DNA of 64,000 nt from Wenxinia saemankumensis. GTDB lineage: Bacteria; Pseudomonadota; Alphaproteobacteria; Rhodobacterales; Rhodobacteraceae. The stretch spans positions 620,001 through 684,000 of the forward strand of contig NZ_FQYO01000002.1 of NCBI RefSeq assembly GCF_900141735.1, in the 5' to 3' direction. Positions within the stretch are counted from its first letter, which is position 1; each line of letters begins with the position of its first letter. Below the pieces are notes generated by a model. It searched no databases, was not told the DNA's origin, and was given only the letters and a program-made list of their open reading frames with translations. The position numbers and the translations under genes were made by a program. Shown here piece by piece: positions 31,953-42,706 of the stretch.

Positions 31953-32639
31953 TCAGGTGTCCGCGATGGTCTGCGGGTCGATCTCTTCGAGGTTGCGGGT
32001 GTGGTCCGAGATCAGCTTCACCGCCCGGTCCATGTCCCGCGCGACCAGCGCGTCGACGATGGGCGGATGGTTGGCGGCGATCTGCGGCAGTTCGGGGCGG
32101 CGGCGCATGCGCAGCGCCATGATCTGGTGGATGCGCAGGTAGAGGCTCCGCCAGGAGGCGAGCAGCAGGTCGTGGTCCGCGATCTGGATCAGCGTCCGGT
32201 GGAACGCCTCGTCGGCGGCGGTCAGCGCCTCGAGATCGTCGGCCGCGGCGGCGCGGTTCATGTCCTCGCACGGGCCGCGCAGCGGAGAGGCATCGGCACC
32301 GCGCTCGATGATGCGGCGCACGGCCATCACCTCGTAGGCCTCGCGCAGGGAATAGATCTCCTCGACCTCGCGGGCGGTCAGCGGCTTCACCCGCTTGCCC
32401 TTGTAGGCGATGGTCTCGACGAGGCCGTCATTCTCGAGGATCTGGATCGCCTCGCGGATCGGGGCCCGGCTGACTGTCATCTGTTCGGCCAGGGCGGTCT
32501 CGACCAGCGGCTCGCCCGGTTTCAGCCGGCCCGACAGGATCGCGGTGCGGATGCGGTCGGCCACCTGCACGCGCAGCGGCACGTTCTCGATCGGGCCCAT
32601 GCCGTCGGACGGGACGGCGGTCATCCCCGAAGGGGTCAT
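31953..32639 (-). CDS. GntR-family regulator, VanR/FCD type
   Basis: A 228-residue regulator. ATG 32637-32639 has GGAGAG at good spacing; a longer frame starting at 32852 has no such support and no family similarity. The winged helix spans about residues 22-85 (LSGRLKPGEPLVE, AEQMTVSRAPIREAIQ, KGKRVKPLT) and the FCD domain follows, with DEAFHRTLI and a conserved NHPPIVDAL histidine. A perfect TTGTCGACAA lies 163 bases upstream and related sites flank the second importer and the catabolic operons, so this is the likely regulator of all of them. Confidence 0.92.
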   Translation of the reverse strand: MTPSGMTAVPSDGMGPIENVPLRVQVADRIRTAILSGRLKPGEPLVETALAEQMTVSRAPIREAIQILENDGLVETIAYKGKRVKPLTAREVEEIYSLREAYEVMAVRRIIERGADASPLRGPCEDMNRAAAADDLEALTAADEAFHRTLIQIADHDLLLASWRSLYLRIHQIMALRMRRRPELPQIAANHPPIVDALVARDMDRAVKLISDHTRNLEEIDPQTIADT

Positions 32640-32801
32640 ACGTTCTCTCCTCACCAATACGCGCTGCCGCCGCGTCAGCGGCACCGATCGCGTCGTCTTA
32701 CACCCACGCGGCGTCCGGCGAGCAAGGACATTCGACTGTCTTATTGCCGATTGCAGACAATCCGCCAGAACGTCATCCGGCCGTCGGTTGTAATCTGCAT
32801 G

Positions 32802-32811
32802 TTGTCGACAA
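32802..32811. promoter_or_regulatory. Predicted GntR operator, site 1 (TTGTCGACAA)
   Basis: Perfect 10-base palindrome in the 231-base gap upstream of gntR. Its even-centred TTGTCGACAA fits the TnGTnTACnA-like sites of VanR-subfamily GntR proteins. Two related sequences occur 5' to other operons of this region (34999-35008 and 46784-46795). A weaker TTGTCTGCAA-like dyad, visible as GCAGACAA at 32753-32760 on the plus strand, lies between this site and the gene. Confidence 0.65.
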
Positions 32812-32870
32812 TCCATAAGGTGACAATGGGCAAGCGGGAAGCGCGCTGTCAAGTCAAAGCTGCATCCGTG

Positions 32871-33856
<986 letters not shown>

Positions 33857-33860
<4 letters not shown>

Positions 33861-34903
33861 TCGGTCCCCATCAGGTCGAGCGTGATGTCCCGCCAGCGGG
33901 CGCAGCGCACGAGGTGGCCGGGCCCGGCCTCCTCCAGCACGGGCGGCGCGGCGCGGCAGATGTCGGTGGCGTGGTCGCAGCGCGGGTTGAACCGGCACCC
34001 GGCGGGGAGTTCGGTCAGCGGCGGGACGGTGCCCCGGATCGCCTTGAGCCGCTGGCCCCGATGCGCCCCGTCGAGACGGGGGATCGAGTTCATGAGCCCG
34101 CCCGTATAGGGCATCCGCGGCGCCTCGAAGATCTGGTGGACGGTCCCGCTCTCGACGACCTGGCCGGCATACATCACGACAACGCGGTCCGCGACCTCGG
34201 CCACCACGCCCAGATCGTGGGTGATGAAGACGATCGCCATGCCCATCCGGTCCTGCAGATCCTGCATCAGTTCCAGCATCTGCGCCTGGATCGTCACGTC
34301 GAGCGCGGTGGTCGGCTCGTCCGCGATCAGGATGCGCGGCTCGCAGGACAGGGCCATCGCGATCATCGCGCGCTGGCGCATCCCGCCGGAAAGCTGGTGC
34401 GGGTAGTTCCGCGCGCGGCGCCTGGGCTCGGGGATGCCGACGAGGTCCAGCATCTCGACCGCGCGGTCCATCGCGGCGCGCTTCGACAGGCCGCGGTGAC
34501 GGATCACCATCTCGGAGATCTGCTTCCCGACCGTGTGGACCGGGTTGAGCGAGGTCATCGGCTCCTGGAAGATCATGCCGATCTGCTGGCCGCGGATGTC
34601 GCGCATCGCCGCCTCCGGCAGGTCGCGCAGCTCGCGCCCCTCGAGTCGCATCGAGCCGCCCGTGACGCGGCCCGATTCCCTCGGCAGCAGACCCATCAGC
34701 GAAAGCGAGGTGACCGACTTGCCGGACCCGCTCTCGCCCACGATGGCCAGCGTCTCGCCGGGGCCGAGGTCGAAGCTGACCCCGTCCACCGCCCGGACGC
34801 TGCCGCCACCGCCCGTCCGGAACGAGGTCTGCAGGTCACGCACCACGAGCAGCGGATGGCGGGAGGCAGGGGCGGTCTCGCCCTGCGGCAGCTCTTGCAT
34901 CAT
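33857..34903 (-). CDS. Dipeptide/oligopeptide ABC transporter ATPase, DppD/OppD-like (system 2)
   Basis: A 348-residue ATPase. The start at 34901-34903 (MMQELPQ) is chosen because earlier in-frame codons run into the divergent promoter region and lack family similarity; GAGGGG lies about 11 bases before it. Walker [10 protein letters not shown]-loop [10 protein letters not shown], signature LSGGMRQR, Walker [13 protein letters not shown] and a C-terminal [14 protein letters not shown] cluster are intact. It is divergent from the permease genes, with an operator between them. Confidence 0.92.
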
Positions 34904-34970
34904 CGTCACGGGGGCCCCTCGGAACTCTTGTCTGGGCGGGGCCGCGACCGGCCCCCCTTCGCTTCGGCAC

Positions 34971-35008
34971 TTGACGGCAAGTCGACCCGGGTGGTCTATT
35001 GTCGACAG
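34971..35008 (+). promoter_or_regulatory. Promoter with overlapping GntR operator, site 2
   Basis: TTGACG (34971-34976) and TCTATT (34995-35000) are 18 bases apart and could serve the rightward permease operon. TTGTCGACAG (34999-35008) overlaps the -10; the wider sequence TATTGTCGACAGTA is a 14-base palindrome with one mismatch pair. Binding here would block this promoter and could also control the leftward ATPase operon, whose start is 96 bases away. The TGTCGACA core is identical to sites 1 and 3. Confidence 0.6.
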
Positions 35009-35162
35009 TATGCGACTGACCCTCCCGCCGGACGACGCCGTTGTCAAGCGCCGCGGCGCGGAGGGAAAGAGACCGGCTCCGCAGAGGAAGGGAATTCCGC
35101 CCGTGATCGACCCGAACGCCCGCCGATCCATCGCCGCCGCCTCCGGACGGGGCTGACGCGCG

Positions 35163-36137
35163 ATGTGGACCTTCCTGATCCGCCGACTCTGGCAGAGCCT
35201 CATCGTCATCATCGGGGTGACGCTGATCAGCTTCATCTCGCTCCAGATGGGGGGCGATCCGACCTATCTCTTCGTCTCCGAGAACGCGAGCGCGGAGGAG
35301 ATCCAGCGCGCCCGCGAGGCGCTGGGCTTCGACGCGCCGCTGCACATCCAGTACCTGACCTACATCTGGAACGCCGCGCATCTCGATTTCGGCAATTCGC
35401 TCAGCTACCGGCAGCCCGCGATGGGGGTCGTGCTCGAGGCGATGCCCGCGACGATCGAGCTGACCTTCTTCTCGCTGGTCCTCGCGATCGCGCTGTCGAT
35501 CCCACTCGGCATCTACTCGGCGCTGAAGCGGGGCACGCCGGCGGATGGCGCGATCATGACCTTCGCCATGCTGGGCCAGTCGATTCCCAACTTCTGGATG
35601 GGGATCATGATGATCATGTTCTTCGGCCTCTATCTGGGCTGGCTGCCGATCTCGGGCCACGTGCCCTTCCTCGAGCCGCTCTTCGAGGGCAACTTCGCCG
35701 AGGCCTTCGGCAACCTGCCCGGCAGCCTCTACTACATGATCATGCCCGCCATCGCCGTGGGCTCGTACACGCTGGCCCGGAACGCCCGCCTGATCCGGTC
35801 CTCGATGCTCGAGGTGCTGAGCCAGGATTTCGTGCGGACCGCCCGGTCCAAGGGCATCCGCGAGCGGCAGGTGATCGTGCATCACGCGCTGCGCAACGCG
35901 TGGCTTCCGGTGGTGACGATGATTGGTCTGGAATTCGGCTTCCTGCTCGGCGGGGTCGTCGTGGTCGAGACGGTCTTCTCCTATCCCGGGATCGGGCGGC
36001 TGGTCTTCAACGCGATCAACCAGCGCGACATTCCCGTCGTGCAGGCCTCGGTGATCCTGCTGGCGCTCGTCTTCATCGCGCTGAACCTGATCGTCGACCT
36101 GATCTACTCGCGGCTCGATCCGCGCGTGAAACTCTGA
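35163..36137 (+). CDS. Dipeptide/oligopeptide ABC permease, DppB/OppB-like (system 2)
   Basis: A 324-residue inner-membrane permease with the OppB start ([13 protein letters not shown], first span near 10-30). The EAA loop reads [16 protein letters not shown], followed by [13 protein letters not shown] and [14 protein letters not shown]. It begins the short rightward permease operon and is 13 bases upstream of its DppC-like partner. The ATPases and binding protein of the same system are encoded on the other strand. Confidence 0.93.
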   Translation: MWTFLIRRLWQSLIVIIGVTLISFISLQMGGDPTYLFVSENASAEEIQRAREALGFDAPLHIQYLTYIWNAAHLDFGNSLSYRQPAMGVVLEAMPATIELTFFSLVLAIALSIPLGIYSALKRGTPADGAIMTFAMLGQSIPNFWMGIMMIMFFGLYLGWLPISGHVPFLEPLFEGNFAEAFGNLPGSLYYMIMPAIAVGSYTLARNARLIRSSMLEVLSQDFVRTARSKGIRERQVIVHHALRNAWLPVVTMIGLEFGFLLGGVVVVETVFSYPGIGRLVFNAINQRDIPVVQASVILLALVFIALNLIVDLIYSRLDPRVKL

Positions 36138-36150
36138 AGGACGCCCCGAC

Positions 36151-37083
36151 ATGGCAAACATCGACAGCGACGCGCGGCTCGACCTGCAGACGCCCGTGCC
36201 GGCCCCGAGCTATCGCCGGCGCGAGGCCGCCCGCGCGATGCGCAGCCTGGTGGCGAGCCGCTGGGCGCTGGTGGGCCTGATCGTCCTGCTCGTGGCCGTC
36301 TTCGTCGCGGTGTTCGGGCCGTGGCTGGCGCCCTTCGACCCCAACCGGCAGAACATCATGGCCCGCCTGCTGCCGCCGGGGGCCGAGGGGCAGGGCGGGG
36401 CGGTCTACTGGCTGGGCAGCGACCACCTGGGCCGCGACGTGCTGAGCCGCCTGCTCTACGGGGCGCGGGTCTCGCTCACCGTGGGGATCGCCTCGATCCT
36501 CGTCGGCGGGACGATCGGCACGCTGCTGGGATTGGTCTCGGGCTATTTCCGGGGCTGGGTCGACGACGTCATCATGCGGCTCGGGGACATCCAGCTGGCC
36601 TTTCCGTTCATCCTGCTGGCGATCATGTTCCTCGTCGTGCTGGGGCCGGGGCTGATGAACATCATCCTCGTCCTCGGGATCGGACAGTGGATCACCTATG
36701 CGCGGATCGTGCGGGCGCAGACCCTGTCGCTGCGCGAGAAGGAATATGTCGAGGCGGCCCGCGCGATGGGCGACGGCACGGCGTCGATCCTGTTCCGCAC
36801 GATCCTGCCCAACATCGTGGCGCCGCTGACCGTCATCGCCTCGTTCAACGTGGCCAGCGTGATCCTGTCCGAGGCGGCGCTGTCCTTCCTCGGCCTCGGC
36901 GTGCCGCCGGACGTGCCGACCTGGGGCTCGATGCTGTCCGAGAGCCGCGACCACCTGCTGAGCAACAAGTGGTGGATGGCCGTCTTTCCCGGCCTCGCCA
37001 TCGTTTTCGTGGTGCTGGCCTTCAACATCATTGGCGACTGGCTGCGCGACTTCCTCGATCCCCGGCTGAAGGAGCGGGGGTAG
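36151..37083 (+). CDS. Dipeptide/oligopeptide ABC permease, DppC/OppC-like (system 2)
   Basis: A 310-residue inner-membrane permease. The first membrane span is near residues 38-58, then LAPFDPNRQN. The conserved LGSDHLGRDVLSRLLYGARVS segment and the EAA loop (YVEAARAMGDGTASI) identify the OppC family. It ends the rightward unit. With the DppB-like protein it forms the membrane channel of the second importer. Confidence 0.93.
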   Translation: MANIDSDARLDLQTPVPAPSYRRREAARAMRSLVASRWALVGLIVLLVAVFVAVFGPWLAPFDPNRQNIMARLLPPGAEGQGGAVYWLGSDHLGRDVLSRLLYGARVSLTVGIASILVGGTIGTLLGLVSGYFRGWVDDVIMRLGDIQLAFPFILLAIMFLVVLGPGLMNIILVLGIGQWITYARIVRAQTLSLREKEYVEAARAMGDGTASILFRTILPNIVAPLTVIASFNVASVILSEAALSFLGLGVPPDVPTWGSMLSESRDHLLSNKWWMAVFPGLAIVFVVLAFNIIGDWLRDFLDPRLKERG

Positions 37084-37494
37084 GCGGCGAGCCGGCGAAC
37101 CAACCTCGGTCCGCGGAGGTCCGGCAAGGTCAGACGACGGGCTGACCCACGCAGCGGACGGCATGATCCCCACGAAAGGCGCATCGGCGGCGCGCGCGGC
37201 GGCGATCCATCCGGCGAGCCTGGCGCTTTGACCCTGCCAGAACCGGATGACCCCCGAGCCGAGCGCCGACATTCCCCGGATCGCCGCCGCGTAGGGGCGC
37301 GCCGGCGCTGCGCGGGAGGCCCTGCGGCCCCTGTTCCGCGCGGGGCGGGATCGGATGGGGGATCCTCGAGGTGGCGGGGGACCCCCTCTTGGCCTGAGAG
37401 GCCCGCAGGCGTGCCGAGGCAGGGAGAGGGCGCCGCAATCGGCGACCCACCGGATCGCGGACCCACGCCGTGAGCGGAGGCGCGCGGTTCCGGC
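37084..37494. other. 411-base convergent intergenic region
   Basis: Lies between two converging operons. Small inverted repeats are present (for example CCTC/GAGG near 37390-37410 and GGGGG/CCCCC near 37376-37387), but none is followed by a T-run. A minus-strand open frame from about 37300 to 37083 gives a short alanine-rich translation I could not assign. No RNA gene or operator was recognised. Confidence 0.5.
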
Positions 37495-38868
37495 TCAGGG
37501 CCGGACGAACCGGCCCGCGCCCTCCGCGCCCGTCACCTCGGCCCCGTCCCAGACGGTCCTCCCGGCCAGCAGGGTCCGCGCGACCCGGCCCCGGAACACG
37601 CGTCCGTCCCACAGGTGCGCGACGTCCCGGGCGTGGCTGACCAGCCCGCCGCGCCGTACCTGCGTCTCGCCCGCAAGGTCCACCAGCGCCATGTCGGCAT
37701 CCGCACCGGGGAGCAGCGTGCCCTTGCGGGGCGCCAGGCCGTAGAGCCGCGCGCCGTTCGCGCAGCACAGGTCGTGCGCCTGTTTCAGCGTCAGCCGGGC
37801 CGCCGCCACGGCGTCCAGCATGGCGGGCAGCAGGGTCTCGATCCCGGGACTGCCGGGGGGCGCGGCGAAGAAGTCGCCCGCGGCCGCGTTCTTCTCGTCG
37901 AAGGCGAAGGGGGCGTGGTCGGTCGTGACATGGGTGATGATCCCGTCCGCGATGGCCTGCCAGAGCGCGTCCTGATCCGTCCGCGTCCGGATCGGCGGGT
38001 TCACCTTGGCGAAGACACCTGCGCGGTCCACGTCGTCTTCCGTGGCGAAGAGGTATTGCGGGCAGGTCTCGGCCGTGAAGTCCGACGTCCCTGCGAAGGC
38101 GCGAAGGACGGCGACGGTCTCGGCGCTGGTGACATGGGCGATGTGCAGCTTCGCCCCGGCCCGGATGTTCATGGCGAGCAGCTTCGCCACGGCGACGCTC
38201 TCGCAGACCGCCGGGCGGGCGGCGTTGTGGGTGTAGCCCGAGGCGGGGTCGCGCGTGGCGCGGGCCGCCGCCTCGAAATGCGCCAGCAACGACGCGCTCT
38301 CGGCGTGGACGACTACGGGCCGCCCGGTGCCCGCCAGCAGTTCCAGCGCGCGAAGCTGGTCGGCCTCGCCCGGAAAGGCGAGGCCGTCGAATTCGTCGCC
38401 CCGGCCCGGCGGGGCCGGGGTGGTGAAGATCTTGAAGGCGATGGCGCCCAGGTCGAGGAAGCGGTCGCGCGTCGCCTCGGTCATGTCGCCGGGCGCGGCG
38501 TAGAGGCCGAAATCGACCACCGCGTGCTCGGCGAAATGGGCGCGCCTGTCCTCGAAGATCCCGGGCGTGGCGCAGCAGGGCTTGGAAATCGGCATCTCGA
38601 ACAGCGTGGTGACCCCGCCGGCCGCCGCCGCCCGCGTCTCGGACAGGACCGTGCCGCGCTCGGGGTAGGCGGGGGCGCGGACGTGGAAGTGGATGTCGAC
38701 GATGCCGGGCAGGACGGTGAGGCCGGTGGCGTTCACCGTCTCGGGCGCGGGGGGCGCGGTGCCGGGGGCGTGCAGGCCCTGCACCCGGCCGCCCGCGACC
38801 GAGACATCGACCCACGCGGGTCCGTCCGGCAACAGCACCTCGCCCCCGGTGACGACGAGGTCGGTCAT
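37495..38868 (-). CDS. Dihydroorotase/allantoinase/hydantoinase-family cyclic amidase
   Basis: A 457-residue M38-type amidohydrolase. Binuclear-metal residues are visible: DIHFHVR near residue 60, the probable carboxylated lysine in AIAFKIFTTP, histidines of VVVHAES and LHIAHVTS, and the aspartate of VTTDHAPF. Such enzymes open cyclic amides (dihydroorotate, allantoin, hydantoins). No pyrimidine genes are near; it is last in the eight-gene leftward operon, and a PuuE-like and an AllA-like gene lie in the divergent operon. I favour a cyclic ureide or imide substrate but cannot specify it. Confidence 0.85.
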   Translation of the reverse strand: MTDLVVTGGEVLLPDGPAWVDVSVAGGRVQGLHAPGTAPPAPETVNATGLTVLPGIVDIHFHVRAPAYPERGTVLSETRAAAAGGVTTLFEMPISKPCCATPGIFEDRRAHFAEHAVVDFGLYAAPGDMTEATRDRFLDLGAIAFKIFTTPAPPGRGDEFDGLAFPGEADQLRALELLAGTGRPVVVHAESASLLAHFEAAARATRDPASGYTHNAARPAVCESVAVAKLLAMNIRAGAKLHIAHVTSAETVAVLRAFAGTSDFTAETCPQYLFATEDDVDRAGVFAKVNPPIRTRTDQDALWQAIADGIITHVTTDHAPFAFDEKNAAAGDFFAAPPGSPGIETLLPAMLDAVAAARLTLKQAHDLCCANGARLYGLAPRKGTLLPGADADMALVDLAGETQVRRGGLVSHARDVAHLWDGRVFRGRVARTLLAGRTVWDGAEVTGAEGAGRFVRP

Positions 38869-40295
38869 TTGAGGCCCAGCTCTTCCAACGCCGTCGCGAC
38901 GCCGTCGAGATTGGTCAGCTTCATCGAGGCGTAGTTGGGCGACAGAACGACCCCGTGCCCGCCCGCGCGGTAGGTCGCCATGACCGAGCGGTAGGCGATG
39001 TCGGGCGTGCAGACCGCCTGGTCCTCGCGGACCCGCGGCGCGTCGATGCCGAGACCCATGTAGACCTTGGCCCCTCCATGCACGCCGCGCAGCGCGTCGG
39101 CACATTGCCCGCCGACATAGGTATCGGGGTCCATCCCCTCCTGCACCGCGCTGGCGAGCGGCGGCGCGCCGAGGCCGAGCATCCTCGATAGGACGGCGGC
39201 GGCCTCGCCCGCGTCGAAGTCGCGCAGGATCGACTTGTGCAGGAAGCCGAACTCCTTGTGCCAGATCTCGCCCGACTGGTGCTGGTAGGTGATCGGCTTG
39301 ACCCAGTCGGCATACATCGTCTGCTCGGCCCAGGGCCATTGCGCGCGGCGGAAGATGTTGAAGTGGTTGCGGTTCCAGACGTTCAGCCCGAAGGACAGGC
39401 CCGGCTTGCACCACTTGACCAGCCCGTGGATCTCGCGGTCGAGATCCTTGTTCCGCTCCAGCCAGAACCGCTCCCAGATCAGGATCTCGGGGTGGCGCAT
39501 CAGGGTGCGCAGGAACTCGATGAAGGCGCCGTCGTCGAACGCCTCGCCCGCCCTGGCGGACGTGCAGAATTCGTGCAGCGCGATCATCGCGCGGCGGCAG
39601 CCTTCCGTATCCACGCCCCGGCGCCGCGCCTCGTCCAGCGTCGCCTCCGAGAAGTCGCCCGGCGCCTGGCCCTGGATGCACTGGTCCAGAGGCGAGTTGC
39701 GCTCGTTGCACCACATCAGCCCGTCGATGTCGTAGCGCCGCACCTGATCCTCGATCATCGAGAGCATCCAGCGCCGGTAATCGGGATTGGAGGTCGAGGG
39801 CTCGTCCTTCAGCCGGCCGTAACAGTCGGTCTCCATCACCTGCGGCAGGTTCGGCACCTCGATCGTGTTGGCGCTCCCGTGACCCGCATACTTGAAGAAG
39901 GGCTCCATCAGTTCGGGGAACACCTTCATCCCCCGCTCGTGCGCGGCCGGAATGACGAGGTCGAGGATGTCGATCCCCGCCATTTCGGGATCCGTCGCGC
40001 GGAAGTCCTTGATCATCGTGTTGGCATAGAAGCGCGGGTCCGGCTCGAAATAGGCGCCGCCCTTCATGGTGAAGGGCTCGGGCACGCCGTGATCGGGCCA
40101 GCCGTCCAGCTTGTGGCTGATCGAGCGGCCGGTCTTCAGCCCCAGCCAGGACACGGTGCCCAGCATCAGGACATTGACGCCCACGCGGTCCTTCAGCGTG
40201 TCGAGGACGGTGTCCACCCCCTCGTCGATGAAGGAGATGGGAGAGACCTGGATGCCGACGAACTTCTCGGACGGGTCGGGTTTCGCGAAATCCAT
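38865..40295 (-). CDS. Unrecognised TIM-barrel-like protein (distant glycosidase-like)
   Basis: A 476-residue soluble protein with no signal peptide. The pattern of strands and acidic ends suggests an (alpha/beta)8 barrel: GMKVFPELMEPFFKY, NPDYRRWMLSMIEDQV, then YDIDGLMWCNERNSPLDQC, whose glutamate sits where retaining glycosidase-like barrels place a catalytic acid. Aromatic-rich segments (NVWNRNHFNIFRRAQWPW) could line a pocket. It overlaps both neighbours (TGATG and ATGA), so it belongs to the catabolic operon. The family resemblance is weak and I assign no reaction. Confidence 0.7.
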   Translation of the reverse strand: MDFAKPDPSEKFVGIQVSPISFIDEGVDTVLDTLKDRVGVNVLMLGTVSWLGLKTGRSISHKLDGWPDHGVPEPFTMKGGAYFEPDPRFYANTMIKDFRATDPEMAGIDILDLVIPAAHERGMKVFPELMEPFFKYAGHGSANTIEVPNLPQVMETDCYGRLKDEPSTSNPDYRRWMLSMIEDQVRRYDIDGLMWCNERNSPLDQCIQGQAPGDFSEATLDEARRRGVDTEGCRRAMIALHEFCTSARAGEAFDDGAFIEFLRTLMRHPEILIWERFWLERNKDLDREIHGLVKWCKPGLSFGLNVWNRNHFNIFRRAQWPWAEQTMYADWVKPITYQHQSGEIWHKEFGFLHKSILRDFDAGEAAAVLSRMLGLGAPPLASAVQEGMDPDTYVGGQCADALRGVHGGAKVYMGLGIDAPRVREDQAVCTPDIAYRSVMATYRAGGHGVVLSPNYASMKLTNLDGVATALEELGLK

Positions 40296-41473
40296 CACGC
40301 CGCCTCCTTCCGCCTGGCCACGAAGCCCGCGATGCGGTCCATCGCCTCGCGGATCAGGGGCAGGGGTTGCAGGTACGAGATGCGGATGAAGTCGCTGTCG
40401 GGCTCTCCGAACATGTCGCCGGGAAAGACCATCACGCCGGTCTCGCGCAGCAGCGCCTCGCAGAACGGCTTCGCCTTCATGCCCGTCGAGGAGATGTCGG
40501 TATAGACGTAGAACGCGCCCCCCGGCGCGCCGTAGCGCAGCCCGGCGTCGTCCAGCGCGCCGGTCAGCCAGTCGCGGCGTTCGGCGTAATCGGCGAACAT
40601 GCGCTCCATCTCGTCCTGCGGGCCGGTCAGCGCGGCGAGGGCCGCGTGCTGGCTGATCGTGCAGGTGTTGATCGACAGCGTGTGGCGCGGCTCGGTCACC
40701 TTCTCCACGAAATCCTTCGGCGCGGCCATGTAGCCGACGCGCCAGCCGGTCATGGCGTAGGTCTTGGAGAAGCCGTTCAGCGTGACCGTCCGCTCCTTCA
40801 TGCCGGGCAGCGTGGCGATGGAGAGGTGCTCGTGCCCGTCGTAGATCAGCTTGGCGTAGATCTCGTCGGCGACGATGAGGATGTCGTGCCTCACCGCGAG
40901 GTCCGCGATCCGCCGGATCACGTCGGGCGGGGTCACGGCGCCGGTGGGGTTGTTCGGGCTGACGAGCACGAACATGCGGGTCCGGTCCGTGATCCGGGCC
41001 TCGATCTCGGCCGGGTCGAGCGCGAAATCGTCCTTCAGATGCGTCGGCACCGGGATCGGCGTGCCGCCGCACAGGTGCACGGCCGTGTCGTAGGTGGTGA
41101 AGCGGGGCGAGGTGATCAGCACCTCGTCGCCCGGCGCCACGAGGCCCAGCATCAGGAGCATGATGCTTTCCTGCACGCCGGCCGTGACGACGATCTCGTC
41201 CGCCGCGTAGTCGAGGCCGTATTCGGCCGCCAGGTTCGCGGCGATGGCCTCGCGCAGCTGGGGCAGGCCGGTCGGGCCGGTATAGTGGTGGGCGTTCGCG
41301 TCGAGCGCGGCCTTCGCGGCGTCGACGATGTGCTGGGGCGTGTGGAAGTCGGGATCGCCGCGGCCGAGGGCGACGACGTCGTCCATCCCGGCGGCGATGC
41401 TCAGCATCCTCGTGCGGAAGGCGCCGTCCTCCTCGACGATGCGGGGGGCGAGGCGGTCGTGAAGCAGGGACAT
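40295..41473 (-). CDS. Class I/II aminotransferase
   Basis: A 392-residue PLP aminotransferase of the AspC/PatA-like fold type I group. It shows HHYTGPTGLPQLREAI near residue 62, SPNNPTGAV, VADEIYAKL and the Schiff-base lysine K237 in NGFSKTYAMTGWRVGY. It is clearly paralogous to the aminotransferase at 48446-49666 in the divergent operon. It overlaps both neighbours by one to a few bases. The amino donor and acceptor cannot be deduced. Confidence 0.92.
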   Translation of the reverse strand: MSLLHDRLAPRIVEEDGAFRTRMLSIAAGMDDVVALGRGDPDFHTPQHIVDAAKAALDANAHHYTGPTGLPQLREAIAANLAAEYGLDYAADEIVVTAGVQESIMLLMLGLVAPGDEVLITSPRFTTYDTAVHLCGGTPIPVPTHLKDDFALDPAEIEARITDRTRMFVLVSPNNPTGAVTPPDVIRRIADLAVRHDILIVADEIYAKLIYDGHEHLSIATLPGMKERTVTLNGFSKTYAMTGWRVGYMAAPKDFVEKVTEPRHTLSINTCTISQHAALAALTGPQDEMERMFADYAERRDWLTGALDDAGLRYGAPGGAFYVYTDISSTGMKAKPFCEALLRETGVMVFPGDMFGEPDSDFIRISYLQPLPLIREAMDRIAGFVARRKEAA

Positions 41474-42696
41474 CAGTGCATCCTCTTTCCGTCGATATAG
41501 GTCTGGGTGACCCGCTCCAGCGCGGTCAGGTCCTGGTCGGGCTTGCCGTCGACGACGATCAGGTCAGCCAGCTTGCCGGCCTCAAGAGTGCCGAGCGTGT
41601 CGCCGTAGCCGTTCAGGACGGCGGCGCGGGCGGTGATGGCCCGCAGCGCGTCGAGGTTGTCCGGGCAGACGCCGACCTCGACCATGAACTTCAGCTCCGG
41701 CACGATGCGGTCGTGCTCGACCGCCGGGGAGCCTGCATCGGTGCCGAACACGATCGGCACGCCCGCCTTCGCCGCGCGCAGCAGCCCGTCGAAGCGGGAC
41801 TTGTCGGCGACCGCCTTCTGCCGCTCGGCGATCTTCCATTCGGGGATGCCGAAGGCGCGGGCGATCTCGGGATCGGCCTGGATCACCAGCGCCGAGAAGG
41901 TCGTGACGATGGGCAGCTTGCGGTCCAGCAGCAGCTGGATCGTGGCGTCGGACATCGAGCCGCCATGCTCGATGCAGTCGATCCCGAACTCGGCCACCCG
42001 GGCGATGCAGGCATCGTAGGTGGCGTGGGCGGTGATCGGCAGGCGATTGCGATGTGCCTCGTCGATGACGGCGTGCAGCTCGTCGTCGGTGAATTCCAGC
42101 GTGTCGTGGCAGGCCATGACCTTGATGAGGTCGGCGCCTCGTTTCACCTGGTCGCGGACGGCGCGGCGCATCTCGTCCGCGCCGGACGCCTCGCGGCAGA
42201 CCCAGTAGGTGTGGCCCCCGGTCTGTATGATGCTCTCGCCCGAGACGAGCAGGCGGGGTCCGGGAAAGATGCCTTGCGCCACGGCCTGCTTGGTGAAGAG
42301 ATTGGCGTCGTGCACGCCGAGGTCGCGCACCAGCGTGATCCCGGCGCGCAGGCTCTTCAGCATGTTGCCCGCGGCCTTGTAGGCGCGGATCTCGGGCGCG
42401 TCGTACATCGACTGCTGGCTCAGTTCGTGGATGCCGTCCCAGGACAGGTGCGCGTGGGAGTTCATCATGCCGGGCATCAGCGTGCCGCCGGTCTCGACAC
42501 TGTCCGCGACGGTGGGCGCACCGGCCCGTTCGCCCACGCCCGCGATCTTGCCGCCCCGGAGATGGACGTAGCCGTCCTCGATCACCTCGTCGCCGACCGC
42601 GGTGATGACGCGCCCGAACAGCAGGCGGTCGACACCGGGTTCGTCGAACATGCGCTTGGTGATCTTCTGGTAATGCCAGGCGGCTGGTTCGGGCAT
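41473..42696 (-). CDS. M38 amidohydrolase (imidazolonepropionase / Xaa-Pro dipeptidase-like)
   Basis: A 407-residue metal-dependent hydrolase. GGAGAG precedes the ATG. The metal motif is HAHLSWDG, a likely bridging lysine lies in ADLIKVMACHD, later histidines are in ITAHATY and CIEHGG, and the aspartate in FGTDAGSP. This layout matches the imidazolonepropionase/prolidase-like M38 group, which hydrolyses cyclic amides or acyl-proline dipeptides. It lies 10 bases after the M24-fold gene. Confidence 0.88.
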   Translation of the reverse strand: MPEPAAWHYQKITKRMFDEPGVDRLLFGRVITAVGDEVIEDGYVHLRGGKIAGVGERAGAPTVADSVETGGTLMPGMMNSHAHLSWDGIHELSQQSMYDAPEIRAYKAAGNMLKSLRAGITLVRDLGVHDANLFTKQAVAQGIFPGPRLLVSGESIIQTGGHTYWVCREASGADEMRRAVRDQVKRGADLIKVMACHDTLEFTDDELHAVIDEAHRNRLPITAHATYDACIARVAEFGIDCIEHGGSMSDATIQLLLDRKLPIVTTFSALVIQADPEIARAFGIPEWKIAERQKAVADKSRFDGLLRAAKAGVPIVFGTDAGSPAVEHDRIVPELKFMVEVGVCPDNLDALRAITARAAVLNGYGDTLGTLEAGKLADLIVVDGKPDQDLTALERVTQTYIDGKRMH

Positions 42697-42706
42697 GTCT
42701 CTCTCC

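Noticed and set aside
37083-37300. Short minus-strand alanine-rich reading frame in the convergent gap, as a possible degenerate gene
   Set aside because: No recognisable family, no ribosome-binding site, and the frame continues antisense into the permease gene, which is usual for this G+C content.
37370-37494. GC-rich inverted repeats that could suggest a riboswitch
   Set aside because: The stretch lies at the 3' ends of two converging operons, not upstream of a gene, and no known aptamer consensus was recognised.
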